A DNA stretch of 64,000 nt. Origin: Gordonia hongkongensis (GTDB lineage Bacteria; Actinomycetota; Actinomycetes; Mycobacteriales; Mycobacteriaceae). The notes beneath the pieces were generated by a model. It saw nothing but the letters and a program-made list of their open reading frames with translations, had not been told where the DNA came from and made no database searches. Below are positions 29,790 through 39,875 of this stretch, piece by piece; the first letter of the stretch is position 1; each line of letters begins with the position of its first letter. The position numbers and the translations under genes were made by a program. The DNA lies in NCBI RefSeq assembly GCF_023078355.1, contig NZ_CP095552.1, forward strand, positions 2,356,001 to 2,420,000. The letters are read 5' to 3'.

Positions 29790-31126
29790 TGGCCGAGCGG
29801 GTCACCGATCTCAACGACGTGCGCGACCGGGTCCTCGCCGAACTGCTCGGCCTACCCGAACCTGGTGTGCCCACTCCGGAGGTGCCGTCGGTCCTGCTCG
29901 CCGACGACCTCGCGCCCGCCGACACCGCGGGCCTCGACCCCACGAGCACCATCGCCCTCGTCACCCGCCTCGGCGGACCGACCAGCCACACCGCGATCAT
30001 CGCGCGCCAGCTGGGGATCCCGTGCGTGGTGGCGGTGGCCGACCTGGACGAGATCGAGCCCGGCACAACCGTTCTCGTCGACGGCAGCACCGGGCGAATC
30101 GAGGTGGAGCCCGATGCGGAGGCGGCCCGGGCTCGCGTCGACGAGGATCGGCGGCATGCCGCACTCGTCGCCGGCTGGACCGGTCCGGGGCAGACCGCCG
30201 ACGGGGTGGCCGTGGCGGTGCTCGCCAACGTCGCCGACGGATCGTCGGCACGCGCCGCGGCCGGGTACCCCGTCGAGGGCGTCGGGCTCTTCCGCACCGA
30301 ACTCGCGTTCCTCGAGCGTGCCGACGAACCGTCGGTGGACGAGCAGGCCGCGATCTACCGGGAGGTGCTCGATGCGTTCGACGGGCAGAAGGTGGTCATC
30401 CGCACCCTCGACGCCGGGTCCGACAAACCGCTCCGGTTCGTGACCCATCCCGACGAATCGAACCCAGCGCTCGGCGTGCGGGGCGATCGGATCGCGTTGG
30501 CGCACCCCGAGATCCGCGCGCATCAGCTCGACGCGATCGCGCAGGCCGCGTCGGGGTCGGCCGTCGCGCCGTGGGTCATGGCGCCGATGATCGCCTCGCC
30601 GGCGGAGGCGCGCACCTTCGCCGCCGAGGTCCGCGGCCGTGGTCTGGTCGCCGGGGTGATGATCGAGGTGCCCGCGGCGGCGATCCTGGCCGAAGCCGTC
30701 CTCGCCGAGGTGGACTTCGTGTCCATCGGCACCAACGATCTGACCCAGTACACGATGGCGGCCGACCGGATGTCGGCCGATCTCGCCGGACTGACCGACC
30801 CGTGGCAACCGGCCGTGTTGAGCCTCATCGCGGGTGTCGCGGCAGCGGGTGCACGGCAGGGAAAGCCGGTCGGGGTGTGCGGCGAGGCCGCCGCCGATCC
30901 GAACCTCGCCTGCGTGCTCGTCGGTCTCGGGGTCACCTCGCTGTCCAGCGCGCCGGCTGCTGCCGCGGCCGTGGGGGCCCGGCTCGGCGAGGTGTCCGCA
31001 CCGGACTGTCGGGCCGCCGCCGAGGCCGCCCTGGCCACCTCGGATCCCGCCGCGGCGCGCGAGGCTGCCGCGGCGGTGCTCGACGGTTCGGTCGGTGGAG
31101 AGGTCAGACTCGCCGCATCACGGTGA
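29789..31126 (+). CDS. ptsI: PTS enzyme I, phosphohistidine and PEP-binding part (frameshifted ptsI)
   Basis: The remaining 445 residues of enzyme I, from [19 protein letters not shown]. The active histidine is in [15 protein letters not shown] (His codon 29987-29989). The PEP/Mg barrel follows with [43 protein letters not shown] and the catalytic Cys in [13 protein letters not shown] 29789 overlaps the upstream TGA as TGATG, so this part could be translated by reinitiation. Restoring one G would fuse both fragments into a normal enzyme of about 568 residues. The 3' end overlaps convergent lexA by 23 bases. Confidence 0.88.
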   Translation: MAERVTDLNDVRDRVLAELLGLPEPGVPTPEVPSVLLADDLAPADTAGLDPTSTIALVTRLGGPTSHTAIIARQLGIPCVVAVADLDEIEPGTTVLVDGSTGRIEVEPDAEAARARVDEDRRHAALVAGWTGPGQTADGVAVAVLANVADGSSARAAAGYPVEGVGLFRTELAFLERADEPSVDEQAAIYREVLDAFDGQKVVIRTLDAGSDKPLRFVTHPDESNPALGVRGDRIALAHPEIRAHQLDAIAQAASGSAVAPWVMAPMIASPAEARTFAAEVRGRGLVAGVMIEVPAAAILAEAVLAEVDFVSIGTNDLTQYTMAADRMSADLAGLTDPWQPAVLSLIAGVAAAGARQGKPVGVCGEAAADPNLACVLVGLGVTSLSSAPAAAAAVGARLGEVSAPDCRAAAEAALATSDPAAAREAAAAVLDGSVGGEVRLAASR

Positions 31127-31807
31127 CGACCTTGCCGAGGATGACGGCATCGTTGCCCGGGATCGGATCGAACAGTTCGTTGTGCGGCATGAGCCAGACG
31201 TTGGGGCCCTGACGCTTGAAGGTCTTCACGGTGGCCTCGCCGTCGATCATGGCCGCGACGATGTCGCCGTTGTCGGCGACGTTCTGCTGCCGGACCACGA
31301 CCCAGTCGCCGTCGCAGATCGCGGCGTCGATCATCGACTCGCCGACGACGCGCAACAGGAAGAGCGATCCCTCGCCGACCAGCTCACGGGGCAGGGGGAA
31401 GACGTCCTCGACGGCCTCCTCGGCCAGGATCGGACCGCCGGCCGCGATTCGGCCGAGAACCGGCACGAAGGTCGGCTCGGGCAGCTGACCGGCCGACGGG
31501 GTGTCCGGCGACGGGGTGTCACTCGGGGCGATGTTGACCGCACGGGGACGGTTCGCGTCGCGCTTGAGCAGCCCCTTGCGTTCCAGCGTCCGCAACTGAT
31601 GGGCCACCGACGACGTCGAGGCCAGGCCGACCTCGTCGCCGATCTCCCGGATGCTCGGCGGATAACCGCGCTCGCGCACCGAGCGGCGGATCACCTCCAG
31701 GACCCCGGCCTGTCGCGGGGTGAGTGAGGCCTCGGCGGCGGCGGCGTCGAACGGGGCCTCGTCGTCGGCGCCCCGCGCTCGGCCGCCCTATCGCCGGTGT
31801 CACTCAT
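31104..31807 (-). CDS. lexA: SOS repressor LexA (frameshift near the 5' end)
   Basis: LexA represses DNA-damage genes and cleaves itself when RecA is active. The intact frame covers residues from [20 protein letters not shown], the HTH with [15 protein letters not shown], the cleavage region [10 protein letters not shown], the catalytic Ser in [11 protein letters not shown] and Lys in [10 protein letters not shown]. Upstream, [13 protein letters not shown] is also coding, but this frame meets a TAG before any start. The only good start, ATG 31807 with AGAGGA before it ([12 protein letters not shown]), is in another frame. Adding one base in the GGGGCGCC run near 31769-31774 joins them. Confidence 0.85.
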
Positions 31808-31861
31808 GTTCGGTTCCTCTCGTCTTCGGAACGTGCTGGTAGATGGCTTGCGCCGGGTCCG

Positions 31862-31890
31862 AGCCTAGCGGAGTGCGACCGGCACCTCAA
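31862..31890 (-). promoter_or_regulatory. lexA promoter
   Basis: On the minus strand, TTGAGG (31890-31885), a 17-base spacer and TAGGCT (31867-31862) make a good promoter. The start would be near 31855, giving a leader of about 48 bases before ATG 31807. The SOS box overlaps the -35. Confidence 0.65.
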
Positions 31891-31902
31891 ACATTTGTTC
31901 GA
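31887..31902. promoter_or_regulatory. LexA (SOS) box for lexA autoregulation
   Basis: TCAAAC-ATTT-GTTCGA differs at one of 12 positions from TCGAAC-N4-GTTCGA. It covers the lexA -35 and lies 15 bases before the damage promoter of the divergent LysM gene. Three further TCGAAC half-sites follow at about 31941-31976. Confidence 0.78.
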
Positions 31903-31916
31903 TGTGTCGCGAGACT

Positions 31917-31940
31917 TTGTCGGGACGTCGTGCTACAAAT
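31917..31940 (+). promoter_or_regulatory. PafBC-type damage promoter of the LysM gene
   Basis: TTGTCGGGA, 8 bases, then TACAAAT fits TTGTCRGTG-N8-TANNAT. The same arrangement precedes recA in this window. Confidence 0.65.
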
Positions 31941-32028
31941 TCGAACATCAGTGCATCGAACATCTGATCTTTCGAACACCGACCGCCACACCCCGCACGA
32001 TCCAGACACCAGAACACCGGAGGGCACC

Positions 32029-32567
32029 ATGCGCACCGCCACTCTCGTCGCTCCCGTCCGCACCGACCGTCCCGACGCTGTCCGGCCCCCCACCGACCGC
32101 GCCGATCGGGTCCGGACGCGCGCCCCGCTGTCCGACGGCGGCCGCCCGATAGACAACCGGCCGGCCGGCACCCGACCGCGGGGTGCGTCGCCGGTGACCC
32201 CGCGGGTGGGCGGTACCCACTGTGGTTCTTCGGTCGGGGTGCGCGGGCGTGGCCCGGTCGGACCCGACGCGGCGGTGTTCCGTCGCCGCCGCCGCACCGC
32301 GGTCGCGCTCCTCGCCGGCGTCGGGCTGGCGTTCGTCGTGTGGGTGTTCGGTGTCGTGGGCCAGAACTACTCGGACTCGCTGACCCCGTCCGCCGTGAGT
32401 GCCGAGGTCGTCCACGTGCGCTCGGGGGACTCGCTCAGCTCGATCGCCGGCCGGGTGGCACCCGAGATGCCGCGCGAGGTCGTGATCGACGAGATCGTCG
32501 CGATGAACGATCTGGGGTCGAGCGCGCTGCAGGTGGGCCAGCCCCTGCTCACCCCCGGTACCGCTGA
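32029..32567 (+). CDS. LysM-domain membrane protein (Rv2719c/ChiZ-like), 3' frameshift
   Basis: Damage-inducible envelope protein of the kind encoded divergently from lexA (Rv2719c, ChiZ). It has a basic, disordered N-terminus, one membrane helix (TAVALLAGVGLAFVVWVFGV) and a C-terminal LysM peptidoglycan-binding domain (VVHVRSGDSLSSIAGRVAP to ALQVGQPLLTP). GGAGGGC precedes ATG 32029. As written the frame runs on to 32829, across the nrdR start, with no homology. Adding one C to the CCCCC run near 32552-32556 gives LLTPRYR and a stop at 32565-32567, right after the domain as in Rv2719c. I therefore infer a missing C. Confidence 0.75.
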
Positions 32568-32666
32568 GGCCGGGCGGTATCCTCGATGTCACAGGGGCCG
32601 GCCGACAAGCGGCGGGGCGCACGCTTCGGGTGCGTTCCAGCGTCCCGCGACCTGCGTGAGGACACG

Positions 32667-33167
32667 ATGCGCTGCCCCTTCTGCAAGAACGACGACACCA
32701 AGGTCATCGACTCGCGTGTCGCAGATGAAGGGCAGGCCATCCGCCGCCGTCGCTCCTGTGTGGAGTGCGGTCGCCGGTTCTCGACCGTGGAGAGCGCCGT
32801 GCTCGCGGTGGTCAAACGCAACGGCGTGACCGAACCGTTCAGCCGGGAGAAGGTCATGCGCGGCGTGCGGCGAGCCTGTCAGGGCCGCCACGTCGCCGAG
32901 GACGCACTCGCGCAACTCGCCCAGCAGGTCGAGGACACGGTGCGCGCCAGTGGATCGGCCGAGATCCCCAGCAACGAGGTCGGACTCGCGATCCTGGGCC
33001 CGCTCCGCGATCTCGACGAGGTGGCGTACCTGCGTTTCGCCTCGGTGTACCGGTCGTTCGACTCGGTGGAGGACTTCCAGCGCGAGATCGACGACCTTAA
33101 GGCGGCATCGGGTTCCGGGAGCGCGCTCGCCGAACCCGTGTCAGCCGAGTCGGTCCAGAGCTCGTAG
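32667..33167 (+). CDS. nrdR: Transcriptional repressor NrdR
   Basis: Zn-ribbon/ATP-cone repressor of ribonucleotide reductase genes. The 166-residue protein starts [17 protein letters not shown] with a four-Cys zinc site (CPFC and CVEC), followed by the ATP-cone ([20 protein letters not shown]). The C-terminal Ser/Ala-rich tail is longer than usual. GAGGAC stands before ATG 32667. Its last 27 bases overlap the end of convergent hrpA. The lexA-LysM-nrdR order is conserved in mycobacteria. Confidence 0.95.
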   Translation: MRCPFCKNDDTKVIDSRVADEGQAIRRRRSCVECGRRFSTVESAVLAVVKRNGVTEPFSREKVMRGVRRACQGRHVAEDALAQLAQQVEDTVRASGSAEIPSNEVGLAILGPLRDLDEVAYLRFASVYRSFDSVEDFQREIDDLKAASGSGSALAEPVSAESVQSS

Positions 33168-36100
33168 GACCCGTTTTTCGGACACCGGGAACGCGGTACC
33201 GAGACGCTGGGCGAACAACCCCACGCGCAACTCCTCGACGAGCCACTGCGCTTCGTCGTCGACCACCGCCCGCCGGTGCTCGGGTACCTGTTCGAGGCGT
33301 TGGGCCCACCGTTCGACGACGCGATCGACGGCGGCCACCCCGGCCTGGTCGCGTGCCGCGGACGCGGGTAGTGCCTCCAGACGTGCTTGCGCGCCGTCGA
33401 GATAGCGCGGCAGATGCTCCAGGTGGCGTCGCGCGGTGGCCGCCACGAATCCGTCGAACACGAGGTGGGCGACCTGTTCGGCGACGTCGTCGGCAGCCAG
33501 CGAACCGGCGTGCCGGTCGATCGCCGCCCGCAGCGGGGCCATCCGTTCGAGGGCCGCGACGGCCAGCGAGAAGTAGTCCGGTGCGGCCGCGGCGACCCGT
33601 GGCCGGATCCGTTCGAGCAGCGCCGAGAAGGACTGTGGTGAGCGAACCGCGGCGAGCTCTGCGTCGTCGATGTCGGCGACCGTGTCCCGGGTCGCCCGGC
33701 GGGTGCAGTCGGCGAGCAGTGCCTCGATGGTCGAGTACGGGCTCTGGCTCAGGGCGAGTCGTTCGACCGGACTCAGCGAGCCGGCGATCCGCTTGTGCAG
33801 CGGAGGTATCGCGAGGTCGAGGAGGGCGACGATCCCGCGTCGCAGGAGGCGGTCCCGTGTCTCCGGGCTCGCCGCATCGACGACGACGACGCCCCGCGCG
33901 TGGCCCTTCTCGTCGGAGACCACGTCGATCGTCGGGTACCGGGTCAGCCGCTGCCCCGCGACATCGACCGTCGTCTGCTCGGCGAGCGAGCCGATCCCAT
34001 CGGCGGTCCAGGTCTTATACAGGTTGCGCGACACCGTCTTCGGCGCCGCGGGCGTTCCGGTCTGCTGGAGTTCGGGCAACGAGTCGGCGCGGGCGACGAT
34101 CCGTCCGGAGTCGTCGGCCACCGCGAAATGCATGCGCAGGTGCGGCGGTACCCGGTCGGTGTCGAAATCGCCTGCGGTCACCCGCATCCCGGTGATCGCC
34201 GAGAGCTCGCGCGCCAGCCCGATGGTGAGCGGCTCCTTGCGCGGGGTGAGCCGGCCGAGCGCGAGTTCGGCGAACCGCTGCGCGGGCGACATGCTCTTGC
34301 GGAGCTGTTTCGGCAGCGACTTGACCAGTGCGGTGGCCAGTTCGGCGCGCATGCCCGGGACCGACCAGTCGAAGCCGGCCGGTCGGACATGGGGGAGCAG
34401 TGCCTGCGGGATCACGACGGTGACGCCGTCGTCGGGTGCGCCCGGTTCGAACCGGTAGCGCAGTTCGAGTCGGGTGTCGCCCTGCTGCCAGGCGCCGGGA
34501 TAGTCCGTCGGGGCGACGTCGGTGCCTCCCGTGACGTCCTCGGGGCGCAGATCCAGCAGATCCGGTTCGGCCCGGCGGGCCTTCTTCCACCAGGTGTCGA
34601 AGTGCCGAGCGGAGGTGACGTCGGCCGGTAGCCGCTGGTCGTAGAACTCGAAGAGCTGGTCCTCGGTGATCACCAGACCCCGGGTGCGCGTGCGGTTCTC
34701 GACGTCCGAGGCGGCCTCGAGAAGCTTGCGATTGCGGTCGAAGAAGGCGTGCTGCGTCCGCCAATCGCCCTCGACGAGAGCGTGCCGGATGAACAGCTCT
34801 CGCGAGACCACCGGGTCGATGGGGCCGTAGTCGACGCGCCGGCGGGCGACGAGCGGGACCCCATACAGGGTCACGCGTTCGTAGGCCATCGCCGCTCCGC
34901 GTTTCGCCGACCAATGCGGTTCGCTGTGGGTGCGCTTCACCAGATCACCGGCGAGTTTCTCGGCCCACAGCGGATCGATCCCGGCGACGGTGTGGGCGAA
35001 CAGGCGCGACGTCTCGAGGACCTCGGCCGCCATGATGAAGGCGGGCGGCTTCTTGGCGAGCGGAGAGGCGGGGAAGATCGTCAGTGTGGTGTTGCGCGCA
35101 CCGGTGAACTCGCGGCCCTCGGTGTTGCGGGCGGCGATGTTGCTGAGCAACCCGGACAGGATGGATCGGTGGACGGCGTCGGCGTCGAGTTCGGTGGGCG
35201 CGACCGACCAGTCGAGGTCCTTGACGATTTCGGTCAGCTGCCGGTGGAGGTCCTGCCACTCCCGGATGCGCAGGAAGTGGAGGTACTCCCGTTCGCACAT
35301 ACGTCGAAAGCGGCTGCCGGACAACTCCTTGCGCTGTTCGCCGAGGTACCGCCACAGCTCCACGTAGGACAGGAAGTCCGACTGCGGGACGACGAAGCGC
35401 CGGTGCTGGGCGTCGGCGGCCTCACGGTGCTCGGCCGGCCGTTCCCGTGGATCGGGGAGCGACATCGCGGCGGCGATCACGAGAAGGTGGTCGAGACAAC
35501 CCAGTTCATGTCCGGCGATGAGCATCCGGGCGACCCGGGGATCGACCGGGATCCGCGACATCGACCGGCCGATCGGGGTCAGTCGCGGGGGCCCGCCCTC
35601 GCGCGGGACGGTGATGGCGCCGAGTTCGGTGAGAACACCCATACCGTCGCGGATCGCGCGGTCGTCGGGCGGCTGGACGAACGGGAACTCGGCGATCTCA
35701 CCCAGTTTCAGCGAGGTCATCTGGAGGATGACCGCCGCGAGGTTGGTGCGCAGGATCTCCGGGTCGGTGAAGGCCGGCCGGGAGTCGAAGTCGTTCTCGC
35801 TGTAGAGACGGATGCAGACGCCCGGGGCGACACGACCGCATCGACCGGCCCGCTGCCGGGCACTGGCCTGTGAGACCGGTTCGATGGGAAGACGATTGAC
35901 CTTGGTCCTGGTCGAGTACCGACTGATACGGGCGGTGCCGGTGTCGATGACGTAGCGGATGCCGGGCACGGTCACCGACGTTTCGGCGACGTTGGTCGCC
36001 AGCACGATCCGGCGTCCGCCGGAGGGGGAGAACACCTTCTGCTGCTCGGCGATCGACAGTCGCGCATAGAGCGGCACGATCTCGGCACCGGGACCCTTGC

Positions 36101-37127
36101 TGCCGCCGGTTCGTCGACGGAGCGCCTCGGCGGTCTCTCGGATGTCCCGTTCGGTGGGCAGGAACACGAGGATGTCGCCGCGGCCACCGGCCCACAGTTC
36201 GTCGACGGCGGCGTCGATGCCCTGGATCTGGTCGAGGTCGGCATGTTCGCCGCCGCCGGCGTCGTCCCCGTCGTCGGGGCGTTCCCGCAGGCTCAGCGGT
36301 CGGTACCGGATCTCGACCGGATAGGTGCGTCCGGATACCTCGATGACCGGGACCGAGGTCTTCGGCGTGCTGAAATGCCGTGCGAAGCGCGCCGGTTCGA
36401 TCGTCGCCGAGGTGATGATCACCTTCAGATCGGGGCGTCGGGGCAGCAGGCGGCGCAGATAGCCGAGGATGAAATCGATGTTGAGGCTGCGCTCGTGGGC
36501 CTCGTCGATGATGAGGGTGTCGTAGCGGCGCAGCATGGGGTCGGTGGCGATCTCGCGGAGCAGGATGCCGTCGGTCATGACCCGGACGAGGGTGTCGGCG
36601 CCCGACCGGTCGGTGAACCGGACGGAGTAGCCCACCGCGTCGCCGAGTTCGGTGTCGGTCTCGTCGGCGATGCGCTTGGCGACCGAGCTCGCGGCGATGC
36701 GCCGGGGCTGGGTGTGCCCGATCGACCCGCGGATGCCACGCCCGAGTTCGAGGCAGATCTTGGGGAGCTGGGTGGTCTTGCCCGAGCCGGTCTCGCCCGC
36801 GACGACCACGACCTGGTGGTTGCGGATCGCCTCGGCGATCTCGTCGCGTGCGGCGGAGACCGGTAGTTCGTCGGGGAAGCGCAAAATCGGCACGGTCGCG
36901 CGCCGCCGGTCGAGACGGGCGCGTGCCTTGTCGACATCGGCGACCAACTGTCGCCACTTCGCGGCGTCCGGGCGCGCGGCGAGCCGGTCGATGCGACGAC
37001 GCAACCGGTCGGCGTCGACGAGGCCCACGTCGTCGAGTGCGCGAAGCAGATCCGAGCGGGAGATGTCCGATGCAGCGGTGTCCGGTGGAGAGGGGGACGG
37101 GTCAGGTGACGAGGACGGGGCCGACAT
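33141..37127 (-). CDS. hrpA: ATP-dependent RNA helicase HrpA
   Basis: Large DEAH-box RNA helicase linked to rescue of stalled or collided ribosomes. With ATG 37127 (GGAG upstream) it has 1328 residues. Walker [15 protein letters not shown] is near residue 110, the DEAH motif [12 protein letters not shown] near 207, and motif [10 protein letters not shown] near 415. The HA2/OB-fold region follows, then the DUF3418 C-terminal domain special to HrpA. GTG 37133 would add two residues. It overlaps nrdR by 27 bases tail-to-tail and is divergent from the aminotransferase gene. Confidence 0.94.
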   Translation of the reverse strand: MSAPSSSPDPSPSPPDTAASDISRSDLLRALDDVGLVDADRLRRRIDRLAARPDAAKWRQLVADVDKARARLDRRRATVPILRFPDELPVSAARDEIAEAIRNHQVVVVAGETGSGKTTQLPKICLELGRGIRGSIGHTQPRRIAASSVAKRIADETDTELGDAVGYSVRFTDRSGADTLVRVMTDGILLREIATDPMLRRYDTLIIDEAHERSLNIDFILGYLRRLLPRRPDLKVIITSATIEPARFARHFSTPKTSVPVIEVSGRTYPVEIRYRPLSLRERPDDGDDAGGGEHADLDQIQGIDAAVDELWAGGRGDILVFLPTERDIRETAEALRRRTGGSKGPGAEIVPLYARLSIAEQQKVFSPSGGRRIVLATNVAETSVTVPGIRYVIDTGTARISRYSTRTKVNRLPIEPVSQASARQRAGRCGRVAPGVCIRLYSENDFDSRPAFTDPEILRTNLAAVILQMTSLKLGEIAEFPFVQPPDDRAIRDGMGVLTELGAITVPREGGPPRLTPIGRSMSRIPVDPRVARMLIAGHELGCLDHLLVIAAAMSLPDPRERPAEHREAADAQHRRFVVPQSDFLSYVELWRYLGEQRKELSGSRFRRMCEREYLHFLRIREWQDLHRQLTEIVKDLDWSVAPTELDADAVHRSILSGLLSNIAARNTEGREFTGARNTTLTIFPASPLAKKPPAFIMAAEVLETSRLFAHTVAGIDPLWAEKLAGDLVKRTHSEPHWSAKRGAAMAYERVTLYGVPLVARRRVDYGPIDPVVSRELFIRHALVEGDWRTQHAFFDRNRKLLEAASDVENRTRTRGLVITEDQLFEFYDQRLPADVTSARHFDTWWKKARRAEPDLLDLRPEDVTGGTDVAPTDYPGAWQQGDTRLELRYRFEPGAPDDGVTVVIPQALLPHVRPAGFDWSVPGMRAELATALVKSLPKQLRKSMSPAQRFAELALGRLTPRKEPLTIGLARELSAITGMRVTAGDFDTDRVPPHLRMHFAVADDSGRIVARADSLPELQQTGTPAAPKTVSRNLYKTWTADGIGSLAEQTTVDVAGQRLTRYPTIDVVSDEKGHARGVVVVDAASPETRDRLLRRGIVALLDLAIPPLHKRIAGSLSPVERLALSQSPYSTIEALLADCTRRATRDTVADIDDAELAAVRSPQSFSALLERIRPRVAAAAPDYFSLAVAALERMAPLRAAIDRHAGSLAADDVAEQVAHLVFDGFVAATARRHLEHLPRYLDGAQARLEALPASAARDQAGVAAVDRVVERWAQRLEQVPEHRRAVVDDEAQWLVEELRVGLFAQRLGTAFPVSEKRVLRALDRLG

Positions 37128-37209
37128 GATCACTCCAGGATATGGGGAAGCGCCGAGGCCGGTTCACCCCAGTGGCCGCGTGGGCCGCGTGGACCGGCAT
37201 CATGGGGCC

Positions 37210-38459
37210 ATGGCTGATGGTTCGAGCACTGGTACTGGATCGTTGTGGCACGGTTTCGCCGACATGGGTGCGGTGACCGCGAGCGGGCCGTTCGTCGTGA
37301 CCAGGGAGAGGGTGCGCGGATCTTCGACCGCGACGGCAACTCCTACCTGGATGCGACCGCCGGACTGTGGTTCACCAACGTCGGGCACGGCCGGACCGAG
37401 ATCGCCGATGCCGTCGCGCGCCAGCTCGGCACCCTCGCGCACTACTCCAACTTCGGTGACTTCGCGAGCGACGTCACCCTGCAGCTCGCCGAGGAGCTCG
37501 GCGCCATCGCGCCGGTACCCGGATCGAAGATCTTCTTCACCTCCGGCGGCAGCGACTCCATCGACACCGCGGTCAAACTCGCCCGCCGCTACTGGGTGGA
37601 GCAGGGCCGCGAATCCAAGCGGGTCGTCGTCAGCCGCACCAAGGCCTATCACGGGATGCATGCCGCGGGTACCTCGCTGGCGGGCATCCCGCTCAACCAC
37701 GACGGCTACGGCGAACTCATGCACGACGTCCAGAACGTCGAATGGGACGACGCGAAGAGCCTGCTCGGTCTCATCGAGCGCGTGGGCGCCGACAACATCG
37801 CCGCGTTCTTCTGCGAGCCCATCATCGGGGCCGGCGGCATCTATCTCCCGCCGGAGGGCTACCTCGCCGAGGTGCGGGACATCTGCCGCGACCACGACAT
37901 CCTCTTCGTCGTCGACGAGGTCGTCACCGGCTTCGGCCGCATCGGCGGCGAATCCTGGTTCGCCTCCGCACGATTCGGCCTCGAACCGGACATGATCACC
38001 ACTGCCAAGGGGCTCACCTCGGGGTATGTCCCGATGGGCGCGGTGTTCATCGCACGGCGGATCGCCGAGCCGTTCTTCGCCGGTGGCGTCTGGTGGCGGC
38101 ACGGGTACACCTACGGCGGCCACGCGGGCGCGGCGGCGGCGGCCCTCGCGAACCTCGAGATCATCCGGCGAGAGAACCTGCTCGCCGAGGCGACACGGCT
38201 CGAGGGCGACCTCGCCGCCGCGCTGTCGCCGCTCGCCGACCTCGACACGGTCGCCGAGGTCCGGACCGGACTCGGCGCGGTCACCGCGGTACAGCTGGCC
38301 GACCCAGCGACGGCGCCGGCCGCGGTGGTCAAGCTGCGCGACCACGGGGTGAGCACTCGGGCCGCAGGTCAGGGGGCGCTGCAGATCTCGCCCGCGTTCG
38401 TGATGACGACCGCCGAGGTCGGCGAACTCGCCGACCGGATGCGCGCGGCGCTGAGCTGA
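37210..38459 (+). CDS. Class III PLP aminotransferase (frameshifted near the start)
   Basis: Fold-type I, class III (omega) aminotransferase. The main frame contains DATAGLWFTNVGHGRTEIAD, FFTSGGSDSIDTAVKLARRY, FVVDEVVTGFGRIG with the PLP aspartate, and the PLP lysine in TTAKGLTSGYVPMGAV. The donor could be a diamine or beta-alanine; I cannot tell. The N-terminus (MADGSSTGTGSLWHGFADMG to FVVTR) is in a different frame. Adding one G to AGGGAGAGGG at 37303-37312 gives the usual TRGEGARIFDRDG. So the gene is probably intact in the organism, about 416 residues. hrpA is divergent. Confidence 0.85.
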
Positions 38460-38545
38460 CGACGCAGGCCACGGCCTTGTCGTGGTCATCCCGACGATCC
38501 GGTGGTCATCGCCGGACCGCGGTGAGTGCGCCTGAGAACGACAGG

Positions 38546-38570
38546 GCCCGGCTGCGTAGCGCAGCCGGGC
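38546..38570. terminator. Terminator between aminotransferase gene and ahpD
   Basis: GCCCGGCTGCG-TAG-CGCAGCCGGGC is an 11-bp perfect stem between convergent stop codons, flanked by a further ACGAC/GTCGT pairing. Confidence 0.8.
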
Positions 38571-38596
38571 ACCGTCGTCGTCTCACATGCGACGGA

Positions 38597-39130
38597 TCAG
38601 GCGTTGGCGAGCACCTCGGTGGTCGCGATCGCCTGGGCGACACCGCTGACGATCGACGCGACCTTGAGCGCCTCGAGGATCGCCTCACGGTCGACGCCGG
38701 CTTCGCGCAGGGTGTTCTCGTGCGCGGCGACGCAATGACCGCAGCCGTTGATCGAGGACACCGCGAACGACCACAGCTCGAAGACGGCCTTGTCGACGCC
38801 GGGGTTGCCGATGATGTTCATCCGCAGGCCCGGACGCAGGTCGTCGTACTTGCCGTCGAGGAAGCCGCGACCCCGGTAGAACACGTTGTTCATCCCCATG
38901 ATCGACGCGGCCCCGAGCGCGGCGTTGTAGGCCTCGGCGGACAGCGTGTCGGCGGCCTCGTCGGCGATCTCGCTGAGCACCTTGGCGTTTCGCGTGGCGG
39001 CAGCGGTCGACAGCAGGGTTCCCCAGAGCTGCTCCTCGGTCAGCGCGGTGGTGCGGCTGATCGAACCGAGGTTGAGCTTGAGGTCCTTGGCGTACTCGGG
39101 AAGTGCTTCCTTCAGGTTGTCGATGCTCAT
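38597..39130 (-). CDS. ahpD: Alkyl hydroperoxide reductase AhpD
   Basis: Thiol reductase that recycles AhpC, using lipoylated proteins as donor in M. tuberculosis. The 177-residue protein has the AhpD CxxC active site and general acid in [11 protein letters not shown] near residues 129-139, and the [20 protein letters not shown] start seen in mycobacterial AhpD. It follows ahpC by 11 bases on the same strand and is co-transcribed with it. OxyR encoded divergently is the expected regulator. Confidence 0.95.
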   Translation of the reverse strand: MSIDNLKEALPEYAKDLKLNLGSISRTTALTEEQLWGTLLSTAAATRNAKVLSEIADEAADTLSAEAYNAALGAASIMGMNNVFYRGRGFLDGKYDDLRPGLRMNIIGNPGVDKAVFELWSFAVSSINGCGHCVAAHENTLREAGVDREAILEALKVASIVSGVAQAIATTEVLANA

Positions 39131-39141
39131 CGGTTCTCCTC

Positions 39142-39729
39142 TCAGACGCCGGCCGTCATGAGCTCGCCGGCGTCGATCGTCGGGTCACCCTTCTTCCAGT
39201 TGCAGGCGCACAGTTCGTCGGACTGCAGAGCGTCGAGGACGCGCAGGACCTCGTCGACGTTGCGGCCCACGGAGCCCGCGGTGACCGACACGAACTGGAT
39301 CTCGTTGTTCGGGTCGATGATGAAGGTGGCGCGGTCGGCGACGCCGTCGGCATTGAGAACGCCTGCGGCGGTGGCGAGTTCGCGCTTGAGGTCGCTCAGC
39401 ATCGGGAACGGGAGGGTCTTGAGATCCTCGTGCTGTGCGCGCCACTGGAAGTGGACGAACTCGTTGTCCACCGAGGCGCCGAGCACCTGGGTGTCGCGGT
39501 CGGCGAACTCGTCGTTCAGCTTGCCGAACGCGGCGATCTCGGTCGGGCACACGAAGGTGAAGTCCTTCGGCCAGAAGAACACGACGCGCCACTGGCCGGG
39601 GTGATCGTCGGACGACACGGTGGTGAAGTAGTCGTCCGGCTGCTGGGCATTGACCTTGCTGAGGTCGCCACCGATGACGGCGGTGAGGTTGTAGGCAGGG
39701 AACTGGTCACCGATGGTGAGCAGGGCCAT
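39142..39729 (-). CDS. ahpC: Peroxiredoxin AhpC
   Basis: Two-cysteine peroxiredoxin that reduces organic peroxides, H2O2 and peroxynitrite. The 195-residue protein carries the peroxidatic Cys in [13 protein letters not shown] near residue 61 and resolving cysteines in [11 protein letters not shown] near 174-176, the mycobacterial three-Cys arrangement. Its electrons come through AhpD. The gene is divergent from oxyR with 125 bases between starts, where an OxyR-type inverted repeat is seen. Confidence 0.96.
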   Translation of the reverse strand: MALLTIGDQFPAYNLTAVIGGDLSKVNAQQPDDYFTTVSSDDHPGQWRVVFFWPKDFTFVCPTEIAAFGKLNDEFADRDTQVLGASVDNEFVHFQWRAQHEDLKTLPFPMLSDLKRELATAAGVLNADGVADRATFIIDPNNEIQFVSVTAGSVGRNVDEVLRVLDALQSDELCACNWKKGDPTIDAGELMTAGV

Positions 39730-39841
39730 GTATCGCTCCTTCAGCTGGTGAATGTACGGAATCTGCGCGCGAATGAGTTTCGCGACGTACAGGTACCATC
39801 GTGCCGGATTACGGTCGAAAACGAAACGTGATTACTAGCAC

Positions 39842-39847
39842 TACACT
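39842..39847 (+). promoter_or_regulatory. -10 box for leaderless oxyR
   Basis: TACACT lies 7 bases before ATG 39855; no ribosome binding site is present. Confidence 0.55.
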
Positions 39848-39875
39848 GATAAGCATGTCCGATAGAACTTATCAG
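39846..39875. promoter_or_regulatory. Inverted repeat over the oxyR start, likely OxyR operator
   Basis: CTGATAAG (39846-39853) and CTTATCAG (39868-39875) are perfect 8-base arms around a 14-base centre that contains the ATG. GATA/TATC palindromes of this type bind OxyR in the mycobacterial oxyR-ahpC region. Bound here, OxyR would cover its own transcription start. Confidence 0.6.
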
